Shown: one piece after another, positions 33,913-45,169 of the stretch
How positions within the stretch are numbered: the first letter of the stretch is position 1
How the letters are laid out: the number at the start of each line of letters is the position of its first letter
Assembly: GCA_019787685.1 (NCBI GenBank)
Contig: JAHNUO010000028.1
Location: 359,077-423,076 of the forward strand
Direction of reading: 5' to 3'
DNA: 64,000 nt
DNA from: Chiua virens
Lineage: Eukaryota; Basidiomycota; Agaricomycetes; Boletales; Boletaceae
Notes under the pieces: generated by a model
Seen by the model: only the letters and a program-made list of their open reading frames with translations
Told to the model about the DNA's origin: nothing
Databases searched by the model: none
Made by a program: the position numbers and the translations under genes

Positions 33913-36229
33913 TTACGTCCGCCTAGGTTTCTTTTCTGCCTCTTTAGTAAGTGACCCGTCCAAGACCCTCTTTTGCCCAGATACTTTATGGAGGGGCTGG
34001 AGCGTAATGTCCTCAGACTTCTGAAGCCAATCCACGGTTTCTGCGTAGGCAGCCTGCACCTTCCTGTGCATTTCGACGACGAGGTTCTCGTCAAGTTTGA
34101 CAGTCGGAAATGATATCTCAGCCTGCTGATAGAATTGACGTAGAGTTTTAGCAAGGTCGAAAATGGATCCACATCCACCCCTGCTTGTCGCCGGAAGCGT
34201 TTTGTAGGCATGCCCAAGTGTGCGTGCATCCTTGAAAAAGTTCTGACGTGACGAAATCCCAAGCACAGAAGGAAATGCCTCCTCAAATGTTCGCAGTTGG
34301 TTATCGACGTTCCCAGGTGGCGAATGCTTGTCAGTGTGGAAAAATAGAATCCACATCGCGGCCCACCAGTGAGATTCCAGGTCATGGATGTAATTCATGC
34401 GGAACGGGGGAGGTGGTTCTTCGGAAGCTTTTCGGTAGTCCAGGTCTGGCGCAAAGAGATATCGCTGCTGTTCGACCTCGATAGCCATGAAATGCATCGT
34501 TCCCTATGAATCATGAGTGCCGGACATAGAAAATTCGGCGATGTCTCACCGTTCGAACCTCATGCGAGACTCTGGAGTCGATTCTCTTGGCATATTCCAA
34601 ATCACCCAGCTTGCCCATACAACGGTTTTCATCCACTTCAACCCACAATATATTGCCGACGCTGAAATCACGATGGACCCAACCGGCGCGGTGCAGATAA
34701 TACAGGCCTGTGCGTCTTAAAAGTTACGAGTAATTGTAGCAATCGGAAACCACTCACCTCGCAGCGCATAATTCAGACACATAAAACTCTTAGTCAGAGA
34801 AGACACTGCCTGGAGGGGAACCCCAACGTCTATGAAAACAGTGCGAGCATGTGTCCTGCATGGGAATGTTCGGCCGTTATGAGGGAGACATCCCATGATA
34901 GGCTGTGTAACCCCCAAGTCTGCCGCATCTCCTAAACTAGACAAATCAATTTGTTGGAAAGTGGGTGCAACCTCGTGTAAGCTCACTTTAGAGTGTACTC
35001 ATGCTCCAGGATGAGAGTTTGGTCGAGCTTTCCGGGGGCGAAGGAGACGTCTTCATAACAGTCAACTGCAACGAAATATTTCTCCGCCTCTGCCGCCTCC
35101 TCTCCGAGCTTATCCCGAATGTCCCCAAAAATCTTTTCCAAGATGGTACCCTCAGAGTCACGGTCGCTGTCTCGCCAAGAGTCCTTTATCGCAACTTCAC
35201 GCCCGTCCTCATCCCTCGCTAAAAATACCCGGGTCCCGCGACCAACCATCGAGTCTGCGCCATACGTGGCAAGTGGCCTGATGGTGGTGAAACGTTTGCC
35301 GCAAATCGTGAACACATATGTAATCTCCCCTGAGTCTGGGTTCCGCTCGCGCTCAACGGTGGGATCCCAACCAAGGCCCACATCATCACAGCTCCCGAGC
35401 AAGAGAAAGAGTGAGATCACGGCATCGTTGTTCTAAGTATTCGCAGTCAGGACTGAAATCTAACGCATAACACAATTAAAAGCCCTACCTTAATGAAGTC
35501 GACCGCCTCCGAGACGGCAAGGTATGCACGGTTGCTCAACCAGAGTCTCATGTTCGTGTCTTCGACAGTGATTCCAAAGACGAAGCGACGAAGTGGATCC
35601 TCACGCATGATGTTGTGCAAGCTCCATATCATCTTTCCTTCGTTCTGATGTAGGGATTGTCAAGCCTGATTTAAACTAGATTGATTGCAACCTACATCCA
35701 ACCTTTCCGTGCTATCGTCCATCTTCTTGAATTCGAAAGGAATAGCGATGTCAAACCAATGCACGTCCTTTCTCTTGATTCCGTGACGTTTGATGTATGC
35801 ATCCGGACGGGAAGTGTTCCGTCGAGTTGAAAAGGGGATGGTACGCGGACTTGAGTCAAAAGAGAAGGGGGAATGGGGTGATCGCTTGAAAATCTCCTTG
35901 ATCATGTCACCAAGTGGCTTAAAAGCCTGAGCTTCAGACAAGCGTGATTTCGATGGTGGGATAAAAAGGCTTTTCATCAAGCGAACCTTTCGTTTCATCT
36001 GACTGAGTGTTTTCGATAATCCGGCCGGTCGAGAACCGAGTGCTGAGCTAACGAGGGTGGCAAAAGGAATCTGGAGACACCTTGTGAGATCCGAGAGGAC
36101 CGCGCAACATCCCTCACCCCGAGCCCCGAGACGATGACGACTCTGTGGCATCTGGCACGTAACCGGTGCGGAATCTGAGGGGGGAATCTGCGATTTCGCC
36201 AGTGGTGTGGTAGGAACGTTCCTGACCAT
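33913..36229 (-). CDS. FunK1-type fungal protein kinase
   Basis: Minus-strand exons include 36229-35696, 35644-35489 and 35432 to about 34985, then blocks near 34900-34750 and 34720-33913. The intron at 35645-35695 (gtaggt to catcag) and that at 35433-35488 keep frame. Kinase features: a glycine-rich/VAIK-like region with GRGTRVFLARDEDGREVAIKDSWR, a catalytic loop GWVHRDFSVGNILW near 34665, then the FunK1 hallmark TMHFMAIEVEQQRYL and HDLESHWWAAMWIL. This matches the Pkinase_fungal (FunK1) family, expanded in agaricomycetes with unknown substrates. The N-terminal part carries the usual FunK1 extension with SRPDAYIKRHG and DVHWFDIAIPFEFKK. The junction near 34985-34900 was not fully resolved. 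The C-terminus is basic (EKKPRRT). It is probably functional. Confidence 0.8.
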
Positions 36230-37432
36230 AGTGAATGCTGCGATGAAGCAACTGCAAGATGCAATTCAAACAAAGAGCTACTGACTGCCGGAGTGTAGAA
36301 CAGGTGAGAGAGCGACTCAGTGATGGGCTGCTGTCGGCGTACCTCGTAGATGATTGGAAAGGATGCTGCGTGCGAACGGCCTGAACATGTTCAACAATCC
36401 TGTCTTTGTGTCAAATTGAATTAGTCAGCCAGGCGACCCTTTACAGGAACCTCACTGCGTCTTCAAACTCCGAAGTTGAGGTCGACTGTGTGGAGGAGCG
36501 AAAGAGGCACCAGTGATCGCACTACTGTCTCGGCCCGTGACACTCTCAGGCAGGCCCAGACACTCGCTCCCTTATATAGTCCATCCTGGACCCACGGCCG
36601 TCCCTCGATACTGGTACTGAAACAACGTTTACGTCCTCCGCTCAACATTTTTTACCTCATCTACGAGTCGAAATCGTTGAATCCTATCTTCACTGCCACT
36701 CAAAAATAGCGTGAGTCGCGTTGATCTCAGGCTGTTTGTTTCAAGCTCCCGACTGATGGATTGTGCGTGACAGAGGAGACAAAATGAGGTCAGGCGGTTC
36801 TAAGTGGCAGACCTCTGGAGATGAGTCACCGTGGGTCTGAAGACGGCATAGGGATGTCTGGCGTGCTCACGCTGAGAGTCATACCCCCTTTTCACGGAAT
36901 CTATCGTGCTCCCACCCCGGTATATTTGTGTACGGAAGACAGACTATTTATACATGTTGTGAGAGTACCGGGATATCTGTGGGTCTTGCATCAACTTGAA
37001 CCTGTGTCGAAAGTTTCTCCTCGTTGACCTACTAGGTCGGTGTCAAAAGGATAACTTATACGAGGGTATGTAAACGCGAATCAGAGATTCGAATAGGAAT
37101 CGGGGCTGGTATCGCTCATTCACAACAGGACAGTACAGTATGTAGATATCGCATGTAGGCGTATAAATCATAGATGGTTCCTTTCCGCTCAGCTTCTCTC
37201 TCCCCTTCCTTTTCTGCGCTTGGTGTTAGGGTCACGCGTAAACAATAACGATCGCGACCATAAAAAACATGAAGGAACAAAAATCCGCGAGGTTCCGAAA
37301 TATCCGTATCCGTAGTGTATGAACGAAATCAGTCGATGATGATGGTAAGAGACAAAACGAAAGAGAGTGATGAATCCATGACAGCGTGGGCGGACTGTCC
37401 GTCCTCCCTTTTCATCCTGTTGGTCGCTGGTT
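36230..37432. other. Intergenic sequence
   Basis: This is the likely promoter region of the minus-strand kinase at its left and the 3' flank of the minus-strand membrane protein at its right. I see no gene, RNA gene or repeat. Confidence 0.4.
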
Positions 37433-38420
37433 TTACTTGTCAATGTTACGAGGTCTAGACTTGCTCATGCTTGAGCTCGTTGGTAAACGAATCGGAACCG
37501 TCCCGTTTCGACATGGTGCTGCCGTCTGAGGAGAGCTGCATTGTCTTCGATGCATCCGAGAACTCGTGCCCAGGCGTCCGTCCGATCTGGCGACGTAGAG
37601 GACCAGAAGCGAAACGTAGTGTGCCCTCTGTGGAGTCCTTGCCATACCTGTCCGTCTCGAACGAAATCTCGCGTCCGATGCGATAAATGATGAGCGACGG
37701 CGCAATGACCTTCGGGGAAATAGGTTAGCTGTAGAGCGGAAGAAATGGGTCGCTTGACCCACCTGAATGGTACCCAACACGGGGAAGAAAATGTTGACGA
37801 GCGGACTGTTGATTGTAAACACGATCAGCGTGATGATGACGAACACGGTGTACAAGACCGCGCTCTCGAGCGTCATGGCAAGGTAACTGAGGTAAAAACG
37901 ACCTTGTTGCGATCCAACTGCCTGGGAGATGGCGCGACGGTGCATCAGAAGGCGTATTGTAATAAGTATGGAGGCGGTGACGTTCATTGCGACGGAACAC
38001 GAAAAAGAGGCGATTCCAGCGATCTGGACGGTTTGGGTGCTGTAGACAGCACCTGGTACGGAGCTGACGGCCAACCAGGCGAGTGAGGCACCGACGGTGG
38101 CAAGGTATATCAACGCAGGAAGGGCTACCATGGGCTTGCTACCCATGCCGACAATGTAGCATCGATAAAGCTGATCCTCGGTTCAGCATGCGAATGAAAA
38201 GATGGAGGTAGAGACACGCACGAGAAAAGCGTCCGAGGTCCAGGTATTGAGGACGAATGCAGTATCGACGACGACAGCGTTCCAGGGTGATAGTGCATCA
38301 GGACCGTCGACACCGTATAATCCGAATATCGCCGAGAGTTGTGCCGGACCACATAAATTCAGCAAAACGTGCCGTGTGTCATAGTTTTTGGCAGAGCCCA
38401 ATGCGCGAACACCTGGATGA
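37433..38420 (-). CDS. Multi-pass membrane protein of basidiomycete type, unknown function
   Basis: The first visible exon (from about 38400) contains WNAVVVDTAFVLNTWTSDAFL. An intron (gtgcgt to gatcag, about 38170-38220) follows, then LYRCYIVGMGSKPMVALPAL. At least four hydrophobic helices follow (PALIYLATVGASLAWLAV; SFSCSVAMNVTASILITIRLL; LAMTLESAVLYTVFVIITLIVF; FFPVLGTIQ plus the next exon VIAPSLIIYRIGREI). Another intron lies near 37710-37760. The cytosolic tail is hydrophilic and Ser/Thr-rich, ending HEQV near 37440. Basidiomycetes have many such 7-TM-like proteins with a conserved Asp-Gly/Leu-Leu-Tyr-Arg motif after the third helix. No ligand or enzyme role is known. The N-terminal exon(s), with one or two more helices, were not identified and may lie near 38420-38600. 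Confidence 0.65.
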
Positions 38421-38754
38421 ATGTGATCCCCCGTGCCGTTTGATGCGCAGTTGATATTTCGGAACCTGGGGACTCCCATTTTCCTTCTTCGTGTCAACGT
38501 ATGCACGGTGCCTTGGCTCTGGTTGTTTTCTGTTCTCATCTCGCCGTATCCTAGAAAGAGAAAAGGTGTGGTTTACTTGCTTAGCATGCAAATATCATAA
38601 TTGAGGTTGATTTTTTATACACGTGTCGTGAATTTCGCTCATCACTCTTGCGCATCAGTGATCGTCCCGCCGTCCCTCTTTCTGATTGCAAGGGTCTATC
38701 TCATCCTTCCATTCATTCCAGAAAAAAACAGAACGGTAATAACCGTTCATCGAC

Positions 38755-39906
38755 ATGTTCCAGACATACGCCATTCTCCTCGTCGGCACTTGCATCCCCA
38801 TCGCCTCGGGCTCTGTATACCCCACACAGCCGACCCAAGCGACGGTGTGGACGGCGGATCGACCCGAGCTGGTGAGCTGGATCGAAAACTGGAAGTACCC
38901 CACCCTGAGCGAGATGGGCGTCTTCGACGTGTCATTGTGGTGTGCGGACGTGAGTCGGTGTCAAACATCCGAGTAATGTGAACTGATGTTTGTGTTTGAT
39001 GACAACGCGATAGACGTACCTGGCGCAACTTGCGTCGGGGGTGGATCCCATGGCAAAGACGCGTTCGGTGACGGTGACGATCCCAGCGGGGGTGGTAAGA
39101 CTCGGAGCGGGAGTGAAGTAGTAGGTGTCTCTGTTTCTCGTCGATGATTGATGAGTATGGTATGGATGACGTGGCTTGTTCGGGGGTCGCGGGTGATGCT
39201 TTGGTCGCTGCTGGATCGCTGTTCTTTGAATTGCATTTAGCCTTGCAGGGTAGGGTGGACAACACCGAGTCGATGTTTGTCCAAGCGGGCACGACGCGCA
39301 CGATGGGTTTGTCGATTGGATCTCGTATCTCAATGGTCGAGATGCGGCATGGGAGGGTGTCACGGATGATGGATGTTCGAGTCATTTGCTTTTTCTTGCT
39401 CCAATGTGCCGCCTGCACATTCTACTGCCCTCGCTGACTCTGCCCACAGCACGCTTCGTTTCACGGCGAGCAAGCCGGTCGGTACGGTAACTTATTCGGC
39501 TGATTTCGTAATTGTGTCTGGGAATGCCACTGCAACCCAGGGGTCGGTAACAGGTACGACCTCGAGTACTATGAGTGGGGTTGCGAGTACGGGGAGCAGC
39601 ATCACTTTGGCGATGCAGAACGGGACCGAATCTGGATTTCGGACAGTGGTGACGACTCGGAGTACTGGGCCCTCATCGTCGTCTTCTTGGACGACTAGCG
39701 CGACGGCAACCTTGAGCTCTGGATCGACGACACCCTCGGGGACCCCACCGCCGTTGGGCAGCATACCAGTCCAGGGTGGTGCACAGGGAGAGGGTCATCG
39801 TGCGTCGAGCGCGGCACGAACTCGAGGCATGGACATGGAGAAGGCCAAGTTTCGGTTCGTGTTTGTGCTTTGGCCGGTGTTGATGGGGATTTCGATGGCA
39901 TTGTGA
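38755..39906 (+). CDS. Secreted, Ser/Thr-rich, probably GPI-anchored KRE9/KNH1-like protein
   Basis: Exon 1 (38755-38949) encodes a signal peptide (MFQTYAILLVGTCIPIASG) followed by VYPTQPTQATVWTADRPELV and ENWKYPTLSEMGVFDVSLW. This resembles the Ig-like N-terminal domain of KRE9/KNH1 cell-wall proteins. Exon 2 (39014-39094) gives TYLAQLASGVDPMAKTRSVT and a beta strand. A later exon gives STLRFTASKPVGTVTYSADF, then a long Ser/Thr/Gly-rich stretch and a hydrophobic C-terminal tail (FVFVLWPVLMGISMAL), as expected for a GPI signal. In yeast KRE9 acts in beta-1,6-glucan assembly. Most basidiomycete relatives are uncharacterised wall or secreted proteins. The splice pattern between 39095 and 39450 is not resolved, and that stretch holds one plausible extra coding block (near 39290-39370). 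Confidence 0.65.
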
Positions 39907-40104
39907 CGGCCTGCAGCGTTTTTTTTGTTCAAGTCCATAGTGTATGCAGGTTTTGTGCGATGGCATTGGTTTGTAGTGTATGAATGTGTTTTTCTTTTCA
40001 CCAACAACAGCTTGGCAGCACTTTTTCGAGGTTCCCAACGACAAACCACTTTCGTTCTACAATGAAACCATCTATCAGACTCTAAGATCGATGATAAACC
40101 CGGT

Positions 40105-40385
40105 ACTCACCTCCGCAAACTCTTGGATCTGTGCTGGATCGACCTGATTGCAGACGATCAGTGCACCAGCGAGATCAGAAATCCAAGGATAGCATGCAAA
40201 TGCACTTTTCTTCCCTTTTCGTTATAGATCTCTGGATTCTCCGTCGAGTTACAAATTTGCTTGAGAAGGGTCATCCCGGCCGATGACAAGGATTCGGAAC
40301 CGTCCGAATCTCTTTCTGATGCATGGTAAGAATTGAAGCGGGTGGCTTGATGGATAGGTATTAATGTGTTGAGCGTTGAGCGCAA
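40105..40385 (-). pseudogene. P-loop GTPase fragment with deleted Walker A
   Basis: The minus strand reads LLKQICNSTENPEIYNEKG, the segment just after the P-loop of a fungal G-domain family. Compared with the plus-strand copy near 47080, about 17 bases are missing, covering the Walker A motif (NAGKT). Only the first exon and the start of the next intron are present. It is a dead fragment carried by the inverted duplication. Confidence 0.7.
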
Positions 40386-42190
40386 GAGAACGATTCGAGT
40401 TGCTTCTGAGTCATCCCATAAATTTAAATCGGTGATGCGACCCCCAGACTCATGAGCCAGCGAGGGGAGAGGCGAAGGCGAAGGTTATCACTGGAGCTCA
40501 TTCTCCAACTAAACGACCAACGACACTTGCCGCGACGAAATGATACTCAAAGAAAAGAAACAAGTCAATATGATGCTCAGCACGACGATCGCACCTACGA
40601 GGATCTTTCCAGTATTGAACCCGCTACTAAGTGATCGTTAGTGGCTGTAGAACCGATTCGACAATGGTAAGTAGAAGATGGCGGAAAATGTCGGGGTATT
40701 GAATGGACGCAGAAGTTGAGTTCTTTAACATTGCTGTAAAACGTGGGATGCTGAGAGCCGACGGAAAACTACGAAAAGCAGACCAAATTAATGAGAACGC
40801 AGGAAAACATGGTTTGTGATCCCCTTGTGAACGGCCCTCAGTGTACCCACTGGCAGTTACCTTCTTCATACGATGCTCACAATTCCAGATAGAAAGACCA
40901 GATAGAAAAGCAAGACGTGAAATTACATAGGGCATCTGAGACACGACCACAGTGTTATTGAGTGACCAAATCATGAAAATGTTCTTGTACATGTCTCTCA
41001 AGATCCTACACGACGTCATAAAGAAGACTTTCGTACACGATCGTTGAACAGAACGCACCTCTTTGGCATCAAAGACGAATTGGCACTGGTCCCTCCACTG
41101 CGGACGCCACATGCACGGAAATAATGTCGGTTCGTCAAAGCTAGGGTCCGAGAAGTGAGGAGTCGGATCTGGCATAGTTTCCAAATTGCTTTGATCGACA
41201 CTGTCGGTATCCTCGAGAATCAGTGGAACGGGCGCGGGTTGCGAGGTCCCCTGGCCACCACTGCCGGCCATCTTCACAAGTTTTGAGAGCTTGGACCTAA
41301 GAGATTTCCTCTCGCTCTGGAGCAAGAGGATCATGTGACACAAATCTTTTCGTTGCACGACGCTGCGTTGTTGCGCCCGGACGAGTTTCCATGTCTCAGC
41401 TTCGAGGGATTTACTTTCCGCCGTTACATGGCCGCAAAGATTCCCGAGCTCAAGAACTTGGGTAGCTCTTGTACGAAGTTCGTCATTCGCCCGTGTGTCC
41501 TTTTCTTGAGGAGCTCCACCAACCCTTTCCATCGGGCCACGTTAGTGTGAAAACCCTTTTGATATCAGTGAGCACCATTGATCCAAATCGCTGAGTCGAA
41601 GAAAGGAGATACCTCGTAGAATGCCTTGATTGTTGCGACACCTTCATGTGCCTGTCCCTCAGCTACATTCACCCTCATCTCCAGCTCTAGGTTCTCATCC
41701 CGCACGGAACTGACGAGCGCGGGTGCTTGTGTATATTGTTCGCGGAAGAAGTCTGTCTTCCTGAGCAGAAGCCGTGGTAGACCTCTGCGACTCCACGGAT
41801 GCACGGACTTCCTCGATAGAACGTAACAAGGATTCTTATTTTTCCTTGACCCACGAAGTCTTCTTGGCCTCCTACCACTTCACCCGGTCCTTGTCCAGTT
41901 CCCCGCAGACTTTGGCTGGCGCAGCCAACTCTTCTGGTCGTTGGGTCATGGCATTCAGCAGAGGATCGCGTTTCTTCGTCCAGGTGACACGCTCGGCCTC
42001 AAATCCCGATAACTGGATACGAACTTCTTCAGTTCGTGCAGCTGCGTCCCATAACTCGGTGACACGCACCAGGAGAAATTCGTCCTTTCCTCGGACTTTG
42101 CCTTGTGCTGCGTCTACCATGCCGAGGAATCATTCTCCCAATTGCAACGCTCCTCGGGCCATCGAGCGTGCTCCACTTTTCAGGCAGTGG
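40105..42190 (-). repeat. Inverted duplication, left arm
   Basis: About 2.1 kb on the minus strand matches 45170-47275 on the plus strand at roughly 85-90% identity by eye. Both arms carry the same order: coiled-coil gene, then the P-loop GTPase gene start. The arms face each other around a centre near 43.7 kb. Confidence 0.8.
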
Positions 42191-42725
42191 GGACTTGGCG
42201 TGTCCATCCTCGCTACGAAAACCATCTTCCTTGCTCAAACGCAGACTTGCAGAGGAAGTTGTACCGCTTCTGGAAGATGGCCGCGCCTTGGGGCCACAGC
42301 ATTCTCATACCTTCGGTTTTCGCGAACGGGTCATCATCTAGGAGTAAAGGATCACCCGGTTCGGGAATGGCCTTCTGAAAAGATGGCACGACTGGTTTTT
42401 GAGGGGTGGTGGGGCGTGCCTTTGTTAAGACGCGTCGGGCGTGTTCAGATCCAGGGTCGACCCTGAGTCCAACGGTTGGCGGAACCTCGGAGGAATAGAA
42501 TGTCGGGCTGATGGTGACAGTACCCCGGGAACGCAGGTCAGAAGGAAATGACCCTCGCGGTGTGGAGGGGGCAGGGCCACTGCGACGCGGGGGAGAGGAG
42601 GGCTGGAGAGATGCGTATTCGACAGGCGGCGAAGGATAGGCATTCTGCACGTTCATGGGCCTCGTGGGTGGTGTAGCCAGAGGACCCTTAGCAGCGGGGT
42701 TGTGACGCAGCTGTGGCAGCAACAA
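40627..42725 (-). pseudogene. Coiled-coil protein gene, probably broken
   Basis: The upstream part (42725-42213) is Pro/Ser-rich (TPPTRPMNVQNAYPSPP) and ends LWPQGAAIFQKRYNFLCKS. It is followed by charged helical segments in shifting frames: VRIQLSGFEAERVTWTKKRD at 42120-41872, NLELEMRVNVAEGQAHEGVA at 41804-41565, then a long open part from 41532 with LRTRATQVLELGNLCGHVTA, LLLQSERKSLRSKLSKL, and a final block WRPQWRDQCQFVFDAKEV. The heptad-like Leu/Glu/Arg pattern suggests coiled coils. The family is unnamed but appears as a duplicate in the right arm. Several frame changes between 42230 and 41540 are not explained by clear introns, so I judge it a pseudogene or a badly resolved gene. The 41532-40627 portion is the best preserved. 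Confidence 0.5.
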
Positions 42726-45169
42726 TGAGGGGACCCCTGCGCAAAGGAGCCACTGCGTCTGGGTTTCCTGAGCGAAGCATGTCGTACAGCATCAGGGGTT
42801 GTGAGTGCGTGTCAACGTGTGCTGACGAGGATGCCAAGCTGGAGAGAGAAGACTGTGGTGCAAGGGTTCGGACGCGCTCAGAATAGCTGGTGGGAGGACG
42901 ACGTGCTCGAGAGCCGGCGTTAGAGGTCTTGAAAGGACGTGGATAGGTTGTAATCGACGGATGAACCGCAAGGGCGAGCGAGAGGCTGACAATTTATAGG
43001 ACGTTAGCAGTGAAAAATATGTAACATTTACGCACTGGGTAGATTGTACTCATCCGTATGATCGGCGGGTACTCAAAACGCGTGTACTCCTAGCTTGTTG
43101 AGTATGGCTACCGATTACATAAGCGCAAGTACAATCCTCATCAGCAAACGCGACCAAACCTAGCCAGGCTGTTCTCCTCAGGCTTGGTCGCGTTCATGGC
43201 TCTTCAACAACTGACCGGTCATTTGAATAGTATCCCGTGCCGCCGCTCTTGCTTCGCACGTCCTCGTCAGTGCAGGAGTAGATAGGCCTTGGTTTTCTGG
43301 GATTTGCTGGTGGCACGGATGAAGGTGAGAGAGTGGTCAGCGTGACGATCGATGGCATTATTTGAGTGTTCTCGACTGGTGAGCATTTTGTTTTTGTTCC
43401 TCTGGAAGCATGGCTGATCTTTATTTCGATGAACGAAGAGAGATGACAGCCTCTCTTAGTTGGGAGGCTGCGATTCCGTTTGAACGCTAGGTCTCACATT
43501 GTCGGTACAGCGCCGAATAGCATGGTTCAGTTAGCAAATGACGGTACGTAACTGTATCTAGTCTTGTCGTTCCCCTTTTTGCTCAGTGCGCCACAAAATC
43601 AGTTATTCTCCACTTGCAATGGAATGAAGACGATGAACAACCTTCTCTTGTTGAAAGTGAAGTAACCTCCCCTACCAGCAGTCGTACGCGATTGACTTCA
43701 CCCAACTCTACCTTCCAATCCCGCTCTCGGCATCACGGACCCGCGTACTCGTACCCTCCCATCGCTCTCAAGATCAATGTCGTCGATTGTCACTCAACGT
43801 CGGCAGTCGAATCTTGGTTTTCTCAATACGACAACTTTTTCGATAGGTCCTCATTCTCTTGCGACACCCGGCATGCCCCACTCTTCGTTTCTCTCATTTG
43901 TCCCCGTTCAGGGATGCCATTGTCCCTGGTAAACAGCGGAGCTATCGGCGCCGAGGGATTCTCTATTAGATTTGGATGTGCAGCGATCTTGATGGCCCCC
44001 CGAAAGTCATTGCTGTGTGGAGACACTAGATGTCAGAGAAGCGTCACCGCTACTAAATTTTATTCGAGGACGAGGGCTGAACGAAGAGTGGGTCGTTTAG
44101 GTGCTTGAATTGATCGATTTTCTGATTTTTGAGTAGGTTTTGATGACCACCCACGCGGGCAAGAAAATGTTTCGTGCCGTGTTCGACATTCTGGAAACAG
44201 AGATGGGGGAGAGCAGTGACGACAAGTTGATACTCGACTACCTGAATCGTCCACTCGTGAGCCCTGAGTCAAGCGTAGACATTGATACGAACGTCATACC
44301 CTCTCTGACGCATAGGTGGCTTCTCTACTGTCATTCTCTTTCTCCGGCTCTGCGCTCTCTCCTTCATGCCCTGAATCATACTTGTCCACTTCCGCTAACA
44401 TGATGCACGAGTCACTTTCAATCCACGAGAGGACTACACGCTTCTGTGGTCAGGTCATGAGCACTGGCGCTACCAATGGTGTTCCCTTCCATGTTATACA
44501 GGTTACGTGTGCGCGGAACGCCACTCAAAGGACACCCATTACAAATCCGATGGGATGAACAGCACGCTTCTTGGAGTACAGCGAGGCGAGGCCAATGGGC
44601 CAGGCAGAGAGGAACCGCTTGCATATACAGCTTCGTCAAGAAGATCGTCTACCTACCACCTCCCATACTGGGGTCGTGGGCAAGGGGAATGTTGTGCAAG
44701 TGCCCGCTCCTGGGTTCTCAAAAGTGATCCACGTCTCATGAAGCTAGTGTTCAGCGTAACTGAAGTGATTTAGCACTCCCTCCACAGCAGAGAAATCATG
44801 GACGTTGAGCATCCCGAATGTCCTTCCAGAACTTCGACAAGCTAGCGTTATTGTTCAGATCAGCCAAGAATCACCCCACGAAGAAACAGCCATGGCTTCA
44901 TCGCCATCTAATCAACTAGCCAACTCTCATCGCCGCCCAGTCCCGGAGATTTTCGTGCGTTGTCCATTATGATATTCGGATACAAGCTCACACCACTATC
45001 CTTGTTTAGACCGACTCGCCAAAGAGATGGCTTAGCGAAGTCCTTTCCTTGCTGAACGTCAAGTCCAAGGAGATTCAGCAGCGCTTGAACGCGAGCTGTC
45101 TGAGGAGCACAAAAAGTTGCAGGTCCTGAAGGCCGAGCTCGCCGTCTGACAGTCCTCGGAACCGACAGG
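42726..45169. other. Centre of the inverted duplication, no confident gene
   Basis: An open frame at 43614-44108 (Ser-rich start, then SYPPIALKINVVDCHSTSAV) and a short one at 44140-44403 (AGKKMFRAVFDILETEMG) look partly protein-like, but I recognise neither. The inverted words AACGCGACCAA (43147-43157) and TTGGTCGCGTT (43184-43194) can form an 11-bp stem. Confidence 0.35.

Noticed and set aside
43147..43194. An 11-bp inverted repeat as a transposon end
   Set aside because: The arms are only 26 bases apart, without target duplication or nearby element; it is more likely a chance hairpin.
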